NCBI GenBank assembly: GCA_038317095.1
Contig: JBBQBB010000024.1
Coordinates: 1-51,635 of the forward strand
Direction: 5' to 3'
Source of the DNA: JAGXTF01 sp038317095
GTDB lineage: Bacteria; Bacteroidota; Bacteroidia; NS11-12g; UBA955
Length of the DNA: 51,635 nt
Position numbers and translations under genes: made by a program. Shown here one piece after another: positions 33,101 to 40,629 of this stretch; within the stretch, counting starts at the first letter, position 1, and every line of letters starts with the position of its first letter. The notes below the pieces were generated by a model. It did not search any database and was not told the origin of the DNA. It saw only the letters and a program-made list of their open reading frames with translations.

Positions 33101-33451
33101 ACTGCGCTGGTTGTTGTTTTCACCGCTGCCAACCCATAAGGTATTGGCATTGTTTGGGTCCAGGCGAAGACAACCAATACTTTGGGTGCCGTATGCATCA
33201 AATATGGGATTAAAACTGGTTCCAGCATTGCTGGTTTTCCAAACTCCTCCATAGGCAGCCGCAACATAATACTCACTCGTATTTTTAGGATTTACGGCCA
33301 AATCTACTATTCTACCTCCCGTGCACGCCGGGCCAATATTGCGAAATTTAAACGCGTTTAAAAAGGATGAAGGAATGCTATCTAATCCTTTCTGGGCAAA
33401 CAGTTGACCATTTAGGCAAATAAAAATACCAAGAAAAATCTTCAATTTCAT
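30197..33451 (-). CDS. Large secreted BNR / sortilin (VPS10)-type beta-propeller protein
   Basis: 1084 residues, signal peptide MKLKIFLGIFICLNGQLFAQ. The first 750 residues hold many Asp-box (BNR) repeats of the form S-x-DGGKTW (YLSTDGGKSF, YKTEDGGKTW, YKSTDAGKTW, VSYDKGESW, QITTDGGKTW, KSMDGGKTW), which build one or two propellers like the 'glycosyl hydrolase'/VPS10 proteins common in Bacteroidota. The C-terminal part has a FlgD-like strand block (GREVRRLKSTAKKGITKLVWDLRY, FVSPGDYTVSVFLVQNG) and a helical tail. No CHU_C or type A sorting domain is visible. Despite its database label, glycosidase activity is unproven. Confidence 0.85.
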   Translation of the reverse strand: MKLKIFLGIFICLNGQLFAQKGLDSIPSSFLNAFKFRNIGPACTGGRIVDLAVNPKNTSEYYVAAAYGGVWKTSNAGTSFNPIFDAYGTQSIGCLRLDPNNANTLWVGSGENNNQRSVGYGNGVYLSTDGGKSFSNMGLKSSEHIGMIQVDPRNSNVVYVAAYGPLWKDGGERGLYKTEDGGKTWNRIQFVSDKTGCNEVILDPSNPDIVYASFHQRRRHEWTYLGGGPESALYKSTDAGKTWKKLSSGLPGGDVGRISVTISEAAPDRVYAMVEAQEGKGGMFVSYDKGESWNKLNDIYTAGNYYCEITADPQNADRVFILDTWLKWTKDGGKTVSPVGEKWKHVDNHVVWVNPSDGKHLRVGCDGGLYETFDNGSNWKFLDNLPLTQFYRVTVDNALPFYNIYGGTQDNNTLGGPASNGSANGIPNSDWFITVGGDGFKSQVDPNDPNIVYSQWQYGGLIRFDRKTGEQIDIKPQPAPGVKTDRWNWDAPLLISSHNAARLYFAGDKVYRSDNRGNGWKAISGDLSRGVDRNKLPVMGRVWSIDAVAKNQSTSIYGNVMFLAESALDENLLIAGTDDGLIQITTDGGKTWSKQTKFANVPDMTLVSSILASQFDKNTMYATFDNHRNGDFKPYVVKSMDGGKTWMDIASNLPANGSVKTLVEDYVNKDLLFLGTEFGMYASMNGGKKWTLWNAGLPPIAIKEIAIQKRENDLALATFGRGFAILDNYAPLRELSKENMDKNLHIFSIKNSKIFIPKTPFGGRDKGNKGADWYNAPNPESGAVIWFHLKNDYKTLKETRQEKEKELQKNSKNTYWPSADSIRLEAKEEAAFLLFVIKDIAGREVRRLKSTAKKGITKLVWDLRYASSTPLNRSSPDLSDPYTEPDDGPFVSPGDYTVSVFLVQNGATTAMEGSQTLHTEYMQTPMLESLNAAERHQAILNFTELRRNVSAAADYLGGISGSISTIKKAIFTTGLGNEFTQKVASVLQKTTALNILLNGDGVLASHEFETEPGLYGRIENAWYGVVGTTNGPTQTHVEQYDFAKSQFLDWVGKAKELDAEYAALCAWLDEAKVSYTPGRKFFLK

Positions 33452-33509
33452 AAAGCGAATGTACTGCCAGAAAATTTCTTACCCAAAATCCAACAAACAA
33501 TATTTTTTT

Positions 33510-33537
33510 TTGACATTTAATTTTTTTAAGTATATTG
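33510..33537 (+). promoter_or_regulatory. Promoter of the barrel/lipoprotein operon
   Basis: TTG (33510-33512) and TATATTG (33531-33537) are separated by 18 bp. This is close to the Bacteroidota TTG-N19-TAnnTTTG promoter; the -7 box has one T less than consensus. It lies 26 bp before the leader ORF and 133 bp before the first large gene. Confidence 0.45.
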
Positions 33538-33562
33538 CCTGCGATTATACCAACCTATTTTT

Positions 33563-33673
33563 ATGAAAACATGCTACCCGGCCTTTCATTTTGTAGTTTT
33601 AAAAGCGAATTTTCGTTCAAAATCTACCTCTAAAATTATCCAAACCAATTTAAGCAGGAATCTAATCCTATGA
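33563..33673 (+). CDS. 36-codon leader ORF coupled to the operon
   Basis: ATG 33563 starts a 36-residue basic peptide (MKTCYPAFHFVVLKANFRSK...) whose TGA stop overlaps the next gene's ATG as ATGA, the same coupling used by later genes of the operon. It starts 26 bp after the -7 box, where the first start of the mRNA is expected. It may be a leader peptide or chance; no homologue is known to me. Confidence 0.3.
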   Translation: MKTCYPAFHFVVLKANFRSKSTSKIIQTNLSRNLIL

Positions 33674-34680
33674 ATATAAAAATTGGACTTTTTTATCTTT
33701 TATTTTTTTCAAACTTGGGATTTTTGAAATCTCAAAATTGCCAAGAAAAAATAGAGTCAGCGAGTAAAATGATTGACAATGGTCAATTCAATGAATCCAT
33801 TCAAGCTGTGAGAAACTGCGCAGGTATAGGCAATAGTGAACGCTGGCAAGCATTAAGAATTACCTCTATAGCATACATATTGTTAAATAATCCAGACAGC
33901 GCCAAGGTTTATGCAAAGAAAATGTTAAATTTAAATCCCCTTTACCAACCCAATGTTTTAAAAGACCCAAAAGTTTTTATTTTAATGATTCACCAAATCA
34001 ATATTATTCCAAAATTCACGGTTGGATTGGCTTTTACGATTGGTGGTAATATTACCATTCCTGAAGTTACTGGCTCATATATACCCGCAGAATACACAAA
34101 AAAATACAAAAATGGAAGCAGTTATCAGATGGGTTTACTTGCTGCATATAATATCAACAACAAACTTGCTATTGAGGCCAATATTATAGCAAATTCAAAA
34201 ACCTATGAAATGAGTTATACTCTTTCTACCTTAAATATCGGTATCAAAGAAAGTTTTCGCAGTTTGGATATCCCCTTAATGTTGCGTTATACATTTCGTC
34301 CCAATAAAAGATTTAGATACTATGTAAAAGCTGGCGGATATTCTTCCATATTGTTAAACTCCTTTAATGATTTTTCAAGAACAAACAGTGCAAATTCCGA
34401 ATCTCTGCAATACGCAAGGTTCAACTCTTCCGCCAGACGAAATACACTGCAATGGGGTGTTGTAGCGGGCACTGGCATTGTATACAAAGTAAAGCAAGGG
34501 CACATCCACTTTGATGTATCCTACTACCATGGATTAACCAACATTACAAAAGGGGCTGTTAGATATGATTACTTAAACCTGCTTTACGATATGTATTATT
34601 TGGATGACGATATTAAATTAAGGAATATAGCATTCTCCATTGGATACAATTATTATATCAATTATAAAACTGTAAAATGA
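33670..34680 (+). CDS. TPR-like / outer-membrane beta-barrel protein, copy 1
   Basis: 336 residues with a signal peptide to about residue 21 (FLKSQNCQ). Residues 22-110 form a helical TPR-like region (CQEKIESASKMIDNGQFNESIQAVRNCAG...PDSAKVYAKKMLNLNPLYQPN). The rest is a porin-like barrel (PKFTVGLAFTIGGNITIPE, LDIPLMLRYTFRPNKRFRYYVKAGGY, RNIAFSIGYNYYINY), similar to PorT-like outer-membrane proteins. It looks paralogous to the next gene in domain order and length. A periplasmic TPR plus barrel suggests a scaffold at the outer membrane. ATGA overlap with the next gene. Confidence 0.7.
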   Translation: MNIKIGLFYLLFFSNLGFLKSQNCQEKIESASKMIDNGQFNESIQAVRNCAGIGNSERWQALRITSIAYILLNNPDSAKVYAKKMLNLNPLYQPNVLKDPKVFILMIHQINIIPKFTVGLAFTIGGNITIPEVTGSYIPAEYTKKYKNGSSYQMGLLAAYNINNKLAIEANIIANSKTYEMSYTLSTLNIGIKESFRSLDIPLMLRYTFRPNKRFRYYVKAGGYSSILLNSFNDFSRTNSANSESLQYARFNSSARRNTLQWGVVAGTGIVYKVKQGHIHFDVSYYHGLTNITKGAVRYDYLNLLYDMYYLDDDIKLRNIAFSIGYNYYINYKTVK

Positions 34681-35693
34681 AAAACCTATCTCTTTTAATC
34701 TTTTTATTATTTGGCCAAATTGCGTATACTCAAAATGCAACAACTTGTGCAAACGCTTTATATGAAGCAAATCGATTATATGAAACAGGCAAAATAACCG
34801 CGGCAATTGCCTTATTGCAACCCTGCGCAAAAGATGGCGGCTTTAACACAACCGAAAGCACAGAAGCCTATCGGCTGCTTGTTTTGTGCTATTTAAATAA
34901 CGGCAACGAACCAAAGGCTGAAGTTTACATGATTAAAATGCTTAAATCCAAGCCAAACTATAAAGATTTCCCAAATATTGATCCAGTAAATTTTAGGCAA
35001 ATGCTAAACAAATTCGAGGTTCGAAATAAAATGGAATTGGGCTTGATTGCAGGCGCCAGTGTGAATCAAATTCGGGTAATAAAAAATTACAGCACCACCT
35101 ATTCAGCTTCAATTTACATTCCAGTTTTAGGCTACCAAATGGGTGGATTGTTAGAATATCGTTTCAAGAAAAAAACCTCCCTTGTCATTGAGCCACAGTT
35201 TTATACATTTAACTATAAAAGAGAAATGGAAAATGTAGGCGGGTGGAAACAAGCCTATAAAGAAAACATGTTGTGCATTGGCATTCCAGTTTCCTATCGG
35301 TATTATTATTCAATAAAAACGTTTAAACTTCTGTTGGAATGCGGACTGCAAGAAACAATTTTGATCAACAGTTATGGCAATATATTATCCACCAATCTAT
35401 CGGATAAATCATCCATACAAAGCAGCACAAAAACGACACCTTACAGAAGCTCTGCATGGCTTTCTGGAAAAGCACAAATTGGTTTTAGCAAAAAAGTCGG
35501 CGCCGGATATTTTTCATTTAGAGCTGCATACAATTACACTTTTTCAAACATTATGATTTCTACCAAAAGATACGATAATATTCCATTTTTATTAAGCACC
35601 CAATACATTGACCCAGATTTTAGTCCAGTATATTCTGCGTTTACTTTTGGTTACCAATTCCCCATTCAATATTCTGTAAATAAATCAAAATAA
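34677..35693 (+). CDS. TPR-like / outer-membrane beta-barrel protein, copy 2
   Basis: 338 residues, signal peptide MKNLSLLIFLLFGQIAYTQN. The TPR-like part (CANALYEANRLYETGKITAAIALLQPCAKDGG...EAYRLLVLCYLNNGNEPKAEVYMIKMLKSKPNYKDFPNIDPVNF) matches the layout of copy 1, including a Cys pair at equivalent places and a D-P-x-x-F linker. The barrel follows (MELGLIAGASVNQIRVI...VYSAFTFGYQFPIQY). The sequences have diverged, so this is an old duplication. The stop TAA shares one base with the next ATG (TAATG). Confidence 0.7.
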   Translation: MKNLSLLIFLLFGQIAYTQNATTCANALYEANRLYETGKITAAIALLQPCAKDGGFNTTESTEAYRLLVLCYLNNGNEPKAEVYMIKMLKSKPNYKDFPNIDPVNFRQMLNKFEVRNKMELGLIAGASVNQIRVIKNYSTTYSASIYIPVLGYQMGGLLEYRFKKKTSLVIEPQFYTFNYKREMENVGGWKQAYKENMLCIGIPVSYRYYYSIKTFKLLLECGLQETILINSYGNILSTNLSDKSSIQSSTKTTPYRSSAWLSGKAQIGFSKKVGAGYFSFRAAYNYTFSNIMISTKRYDNIPFLLSTQYIDPDFSPVYSAFTFGYQFPIQYSVNKSK

Positions 35694-36880
35694 TGCATTC
35701 AGTGAAGCCTATTTTTAAATATCCAATTGGCTTGTTATTCATCTGCCTTCTAAATTTGGGTTGTAAAAAAACCATTCCAACCCCGGTTAGAAATGGCGCA
35801 TTCCAAGTAATTTCAAACAATTACGGGGTTGCCCTTCGAGATATTGAACCCACGGCAGATGGAGGATATTACATTTTGGCTGAAACTTTAATACATGGAA
35901 ATAAAGATGGCTGGTTGATAAAGATGGATGCGAACAACCAACAGGTTTGGCAAAAAGTTTTTGGAAGCAAATACGATGAAACATTTGTACAAATAGTAAT
36001 TGATTCTGCCGAAAATGTAATTGCCGCGGGCAATACCGTCGGATACGGCAGAATTTATGACTCTCTATCCAATGGGACATTATCCTCAGACGCGTATATT
36101 TATTGTTGCAACAAAAATGGAACTACATTATGGGAAAAAAACCATTACTGCCTTGGGAATAACCTTGGAATTGGATACGACCTATTAAAAAACATAATTG
36201 TTTTGCCGAACCGTAAATATGCATTTTGTGGCACCACCAGGAATGTCATAAAATCGGGGATATATAGCCAAACGGGCTGGGTAGTAATATTGGATGAGAT
36301 GGGTATGAAAACAAAAGAATACCTTGTAGATACAGTGAATATTATCAATACACTCACGGAGAACCCAAACCACAATTTAACTTTCGAAGGGTACCAATTT
36401 CTAAAAACTCCCAAAATTTCTAGTTTTTTTCAAATCAATCCAACGCAAATAAGCGGAAATAATATCCAATTTGGTGTTTGCACATGGCCCTTTATAAGCT
36501 CAAATGCAGCTATAGTTTACGAAGAAATGATTAGGATCGGTCCAAGCTTAGTGAACTACTATGAGGGTTATTTTGGTTACAATTATTTGTTATCGTATGA
36601 ATACAACTCAGACAATTATTCATATTATATTAAAAATATTGACTTACCCGTAACCTACAATGCAATCAAAGTAAATGCAGATCTCAGTATTACATGTGCC
36701 AATGAAAATGGCACTGTTAAATCCATACTCGACGGACAAATTGAATTTTCAATTAACTACGGAATCAAGGCTAACCGTATTTTAAAATTAAAAAAGAATA
36801 GAATGCTTATTTCAATTGAAAACACAAATAAAATAGAATTGTACATTACAGACTATACTGGCAAACCATGGGAAAATTAA
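35693..36880 (+). CDS. Propeller-like lipoprotein 1
   Basis: 395 residues with a lipobox (LLNLGC, Cys24). The mature protein begins with the T9SS-system-type repeat DIEPTADGGYYILAETLIHGNKDGWLIKMDANNQQVWQKVFGSKYDETF, the W-x-K-x-F-G-x-x-x-x-D-E pattern found in beta-propeller-like Bacteroidota lipoproteins. Later repeats are weaker. The 3' end overlaps the next gene by 13 bp. Function unknown; the lipid anchor and operon suggest assembly with the upstream barrels. Confidence 0.7.
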   Translation: MHSVKPIFKYPIGLLFICLLNLGCKKTIPTPVRNGAFQVISNNYGVALRDIEPTADGGYYILAETLIHGNKDGWLIKMDANNQQVWQKVFGSKYDETFVQIVIDSAENVIAAGNTVGYGRIYDSLSNGTLSSDAYIYCCNKNGTTLWEKNHYCLGNNLGIGYDLLKNIIVLPNRKYAFCGTTRNVIKSGIYSQTGWVVILDEMGMKTKEYLVDTVNIINTLTENPNHNLTFEGYQFLKTPKISSFFQINPTQISGNNIQFGVCTWPFISSNAAIVYEEMIRIGPSLVNYYEGYFGYNYLLSYEYNSDNYSYYIKNIDLPVTYNAIKVNADLSITCANENGTVKSILDGQIEFSINYGIKANRILKLKKNRMLISIENTNKIELYITDYTGKPWEN

Positions 36881-38067
36881 ACTATTTAATTTCAATTTCT
36901 TTATTCCTAGTATTGGCATTTACCCATTGCAAGAAAGTCTCTAACAAAAAAGTTGGGGTAAAGATTTATGCTAAATCTGCAATATCAGCAACGCATGTAA
37001 TTGAAGGTACGGATGGAATCATCAATGTGTGGGGGCCGATCAGAGATTCTGCCACTGGTTATTTTAAAGGGGTGTTTCTCCACAAGTACGATCCACAATT
37101 GAATTTAATTAACAAACATGAATTCACCAATGGATTGCAATCCATCAATGCTGTTTACAATCCCAATACGAACGGTTGGTTGCTTTACAATTACGGAGGA
37201 ACTCCAGCCATATTATACAATTGCGATGCCAACTTAAAGGTCATTTCCCAAGCCTCATTTAAATTTAAAAACAAAACATCCTATTTGTTAGTAACGGATT
37301 TGAAATTTGCTAAAAATGGCAATATTTTGGTTGCTTCTAGCTATTTACCCACAGGCAACAATTACAGTGTTACCACAACAGGAATAAGCCGACTTACTGC
37401 TGATTTGAATACCATCTGGGACTACAAAGTGCCTTCCTTTTCGACGCCTAGAGGCACAGTCTCTGGAACTCAAAGTTCGCGGATTTCGGAATCCGAGGAT
37501 GGAAACATATTCGTTTTTGGAAATGCTTTTCTTCCTATTTCTTCCACTTTTTCGTATGATATTTTTATGGGAAAAATTAACAAAAATGGTCAAATGGTAT
37601 TTCTAAATTCAGAACGATTTAGTACTGACAATAAAATTGTGTATGTCGGTTTAAATCAATCTAGGTTATTGACAATAACCAACGTTTCTGGCATATATCA
37701 ATTTAATAATTTTGATACCATTTCAGGTAAAATTGTCGGTCAAAATATTATGGGCGCCCAATTGCGATTCGAAGCATTTATGGCTGCATTTGAAGATAGA
37801 AATTGTACTCCGTTAAACAAGGAAAGCTTTTGCACACCCGCTATTTCAACAAATACAAACCACGTAAAATTGATGGTGTTTTATTCCAATCTTAGACCGT
37901 TCCAAGAATACAATTTGGCCATACCCGCTTTTTACAACATATGGAGCATGGCCAACTGCATCAACCATGACAATAAAATAATCATAGCCATTTCCTATTT
38001 TTCATTAAAATCTACACATGACTTTGTTTTGCTAAAAACCAATGAGAGAGGCGAAACCATTGAATGA
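36868..38067 (+). CDS. Propeller-like lipoprotein 2
   Basis: 399 residues with a signal peptide and lipobox (ALAFTHC, Cys22). The mature part has propeller-type blades (IINVWGPIRDSATGYFKGVFLHKYDPQLNLI, FAKNGNILVASSYLPTGNNYS, SESEDGNIFVFGNAF). It lacks the clear W-x-K-x-F-G repeat of lipoprotein 1 but shares layout and length. Its TGA overlaps the ATG of the next, broken gene (ATGA). Extracellular or periplasmic; ligand unknown. Confidence 0.68.
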   Translation: MGKLNYLISISLFLVLAFTHCKKVSNKKVGVKIYAKSAISATHVIEGTDGIINVWGPIRDSATGYFKGVFLHKYDPQLNLINKHEFTNGLQSINAVYNPNTNGWLLYNYGGTPAILYNCDANLKVISQASFKFKNKTSYLLVTDLKFAKNGNILVASSYLPTGNNYSVTTTGISRLTADLNTIWDYKVPSFSTPRGTVSGTQSSRISESEDGNIFVFGNAFLPISSTFSYDIFMGKINKNGQMVFLNSERFSTDNKIVYVGLNQSRLLTITNVSGIYQFNNFDTISGKIVGQNIMGAQLRFEAFMAAFEDRNCTPLNKESFCTPAISTNTNHVKLMVFYSNLRPFQEYNLAIPAFYNIWSMANCINHDNKIIIAISYFSLKSTHDFVLLKTNERGETIE

Positions 38068-38651
38068 AATTGAACAACTTTATTAAATTTTGTTTGGTTT
38101 AAGTTTTGTATTTTTAGTGAGCTGCAAGAAAACACTACCTTCTGGCGCTGAAAACAGTTCTTACCAAAATGTGAGTTTGTCCAATGCAGTTGTGTTAGAC
38201 CGCAGAATTTTTCCCCTGAAAGACTCAGGATATATAGGAATTACAGATGTAAATTTTGGAAAATATGTTGATATTCGTGTGCAGAAATTTAACCGCAATA
38301 ACAAACTGATCTGGGAAATAACATTCGGCAGTCCATTTGACGAAAAGATTAATGCAGTTAAAGAATCTGAAACTGGGGACATATTGTTGGGAGGTTGGTC
38401 AAAAGGTTTTGTGCAAAATAAAGATTCACTGCATAGCCATAATGGATCTGCTTCATATATTGTCTTGCTAGATAAAAACGGAAATCTTAAATGGCAAAAA
38501 AAAATTATTCCGTTTCTGGCTATATGAATGGTAAATCCTTCGATGAAATACGAGATATAATTTTTACTTCTGATGACCACATTGATTATGGCGGCTTTAC
38601 AAATGATTTTATTAAGAATGGATTCTTTCTATATACTGCTATGATGGTAAA
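38064..38651 (+). pseudogene. Propeller-like lipoprotein 3: two frameshifts and a truncation
   Basis: ATG 38064 (ATGA overlap) begins MKLNNFIKF, but a missing T in TTTT at 38088-38091 stops the frame; adding it gives a normal lipoprotein signal (LFGLSFVFLVSCKK). The next frame gives DSGYIGITDVNFGKYVDIRV and LDKNGNLKWQKK, the same repeat as lipoprotein 1. An A9 run at 38496-38504 shifts it out of frame; with A10 the reading continues NYSVSGYMNGKSFDEIRDII, then FTSDDHIDYGGFTNDF, the next propeller blade. At about 38651 the sequence changes to IS256 transposase, so roughly half of the gene is missing. Both shifts lie in homopolymers, so sequencing error is possible. Confidence 0.8.
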
Positions 38652-38857
38652 ATTAGGAAATACACCAAAAACAAAATGTCCTATCCCACTGACGACGCCA
38701 TTCTTAAATCAGTATTTCTTGCTATTAAAGAGGCTACAAAAAAATGGACTATGCCATCAGAAATTGGGGAATAATCCTAAATCAATTTAACCTTATATTT
38801 GGATACCTTAAAATGAAACCATAAAAAAGCATTTTACACACTTATTGGGATACTGTC
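38652..38857 (+). mobile_element. 3' remnant of an IS256-family element
   Basis: From 38652 the frame reads IRKYTKNKMSYPTDDAILKS, then VFLAIKEATKKWTMP, the C-terminal part of IS256-type transposases. One base is missing after WTMP; the restored frame gives RNWGIILNQFNLIF and ends at 38824. The following 38831-38857 (TTTACACACTT and GGGATACTGTC) looks like the terminal inverted repeat of Bacteroidota IS256 elements. The other 90% of the element is missing. Family assignment is from memory. Confidence 0.75.
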
Positions 38858-38925
38858 ATAATATCAACGCGCGTTTTATAATATTTACAGAAACGAAAAA
38901 TCAGGAATTGTTATTTTGTGCCCGA

Positions 38926-38978
38926 TTCAAAGATCGTTTTGGGCATAAAAGCCTAGGCTTTTTCAAACAATCTTTGAA
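38926..38978. terminator. Nested palindrome between convergent genes
   Basis: Outer arms 38926-38940 and 38964-38978 match at 13 of 15; inside lies a perfect 16-bp palindrome, AAAAGCCTAGGCTTTT (38947-38962). It sits 10 bp before the porin stop and downstream of the IS remnant, so it can serve as a two-way terminator; the inner arm ends in a T-run. Confidence 0.55.
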
Positions 38979-38987
38979 AGGGAAATA

Positions 38988-40220
38988 CTAAAAATAACTA
39001 GAAAAACCAACTTGCCAGACTGCAGTTGCAGAGGGAGGGTTGCCAAAAAAATCATGGGTGAGTGCGTATCTGTAATTTACTCGAATCACAGTAGTTGGCA
39101 CTGGCCTGAAACTAATGGCAGGCACAATGGCCTTGTAATCTTGGAATATATTCATTCCGTTCTCCCGCATTTTCCCTTTGTTCCAATCCACATATTCAAA
39201 ACGACAGGCGGCATTCAAAACTGCTTTGGCCCAGCCCAGCATAGGCTTGCGCAATATGGGTTGTACAACATCCACAAACCCACCTATTTGTCGTTTCCCA
39301 TAATTCTGGTCATAATTAAAAGGCAATTCCACGGAAACATTCGCAACTTCCCCCACAATATTGGTTTTCGTTTTTTGTATTGTTAAATTCCAATCTATTG
39401 CAAATACCGTCGTGGTTCTTTTATTGTCAATTTGCAATCCATCCTCTCTGTATTTGTTGTAAATACCGTGCATGCCAGAAAACCCAATTTCGCCTATATT
39501 TTTATTTCGCACAGCAATCCTACCTGTGGATAAGGGTCCTGTTTCATTTTCCTCAAATCTATCTATATTTTCTTTTGATTCCGCCAAAGCAGTTCTCCCC
39601 TTGTCGTTGTCAATGATTTTTCCGTCAAAACCGTTGCTCACATAAAATTCATAGGAAAAGCCCCAATTGTTTTTGAATCTCTTTCCCCATACGCCAAAAC
39701 CGGCATTGCTCCATGTTGCTGGCAACATTTGGGTAGCAGAAATTGGCCTGTCAATAATTTCCCATCTCGGTCCATCATGGTTTTGGTTGAACGCACCAAT
39801 TGGGTTTAAGATAATTCCCCCTCTTAAAGTAAGCATCGGATGCAATTCGATATCCAAAGCTGCATATTCTAAGGAAATTTCTTTCGCACCATCCTCAAAC
39901 TCCAATTCACTTAAAAATCGAATTTTACGTGCTATGCTCGCTGCCATAAAAATGGTCATTCTGCGCATTTGAAAAGAAAGTCCTTCTGTTACCCCATCGG
40001 TGTTGGACAAAATAGAATTGGCTTCCAAATAACCACCCAAACTTACGGGCAACTTACCCATAACCATAAAGGGTCGGTTGTATACCGCATCGGTATTCAT
40101 TTTAATTTTAACCGTATCTTGAAATTTGTTCTTGGAAGTATCCCTTTGTGCACTTAAATGACCGATTGTCAAAAAAATACAACAATTAAGTAAGGTGAAT
40201 ATAGATATTTTTTTCATCAA
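38988..40220 (-). CDS. Outer-membrane porin (phosphate-selective porin O/P-like)
   Basis: 410 residues, signal peptide to about residue 24 (GHLSAQ). A 16-strand-type barrel with GGYLEANSILSN, RRMTIFMAASIARKIRFLSELEFED, LTLRGGIILNPIGAFNQNHDGPRWEIIDRP and C-terminal Phe (FSSYF). These segments fit the porin O/P group. It is third in an operon with a di-haem peroxidase and a Rieske protein, and its start lies inside the Rieske gene (35-bp overlap), so it probably supplies their substrate. That last point is inference. Confidence 0.85.
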   Translation of the reverse strand: MMKKISIFTLLNCCIFLTIGHLSAQRDTSKNKFQDTVKIKMNTDAVYNRPFMVMGKLPVSLGGYLEANSILSNTDGVTEGLSFQMRRMTIFMAASIARKIRFLSELEFEDGAKEISLEYAALDIELHPMLTLRGGIILNPIGAFNQNHDGPRWEIIDRPISATQMLPATWSNAGFGVWGKRFKNNWGFSYEFYVSNGFDGKIIDNDKGRTALAESKENIDRFEENETGPLSTGRIAVRNKNIGEIGFSGMHGIYNKYREDGLQIDNKRTTTVFAIDWNLTIQKTKTNIVGEVANVSVELPFNYDQNYGKRQIGGFVDVVQPILRKPMLGWAKAVLNAACRFEYVDWNKGKMRENGMNIFQDYKAIVPAISFRPVPTTVIRVNYRYALTHDFFGNPPSATAVWQVGFSSYF

Positions 40221-40629
40221 ATGTAGTTTTATAGTTTGTTAGGTTTTTATCTGCAGGTGGATTTTGCACTACCCCTCTATTGTCGAAATCGCTGCCATGA
40301 CAAGGGCAATTTAACATATGACCTGCCACAGTTAACTCGCAACCTTGGTGTGTGCAAAGCATCAATAGCGCAGAATAATCAGTATCTGTGTGTTTAAACA
40401 AGCAAATGGGTGTAGGTAAATTTTCTGTCGACACAAGAACAGATTCCCGCAAATAGGGCTGCCCCTTTCTTGTGCCGACAAATTCCAATTTATTTACTGT
40501 AATAATTTCTGTGGTTTCTAAATGTTTTGCATAATAGTTGGCGGATGCGCAGGCTTGTAAAAGCACAGAGCTGCCTATACTAGCCAAACAAAGTCCTGAG
40601 CATGTTCTAATAAATTCCTTTCTTTCCAT
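40186..40629 (-). CDS. Rieske 2Fe-2S lipoprotein or anchored protein
   Basis: 147 residues. The N-terminus (ERKEFIRTCSGLCLASIGSSVLLQACAS) is a Tat-less signal with a lipobox-like LLQAC (Cys27). The cluster ligands are Cys92 and His94 (CTHQGC) and Cys108 and His111 (CPCHGS), with Cys97 and Cys110 placed for the disulfide of high-potential bc1-type Rieske proteins. It is not next to cytochrome b genes. It starts one base before the end of the di-haem gene (TAATG), so it may carry electrons to or from that protein. Confidence 0.88.
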   Translation of the reverse strand: MERKEFIRTCSGLCLASIGSSVLLQACASANYYAKHLETTEIITVNKLEFVGTRKGQPYLRESVLVSTENLPTPICLFKHTDTDYSALLMLCTHQGCELTVAGHMLNCPCHGSDFDNRGVVQNPPADKNLTNYKTTFDEKNIYIHLT

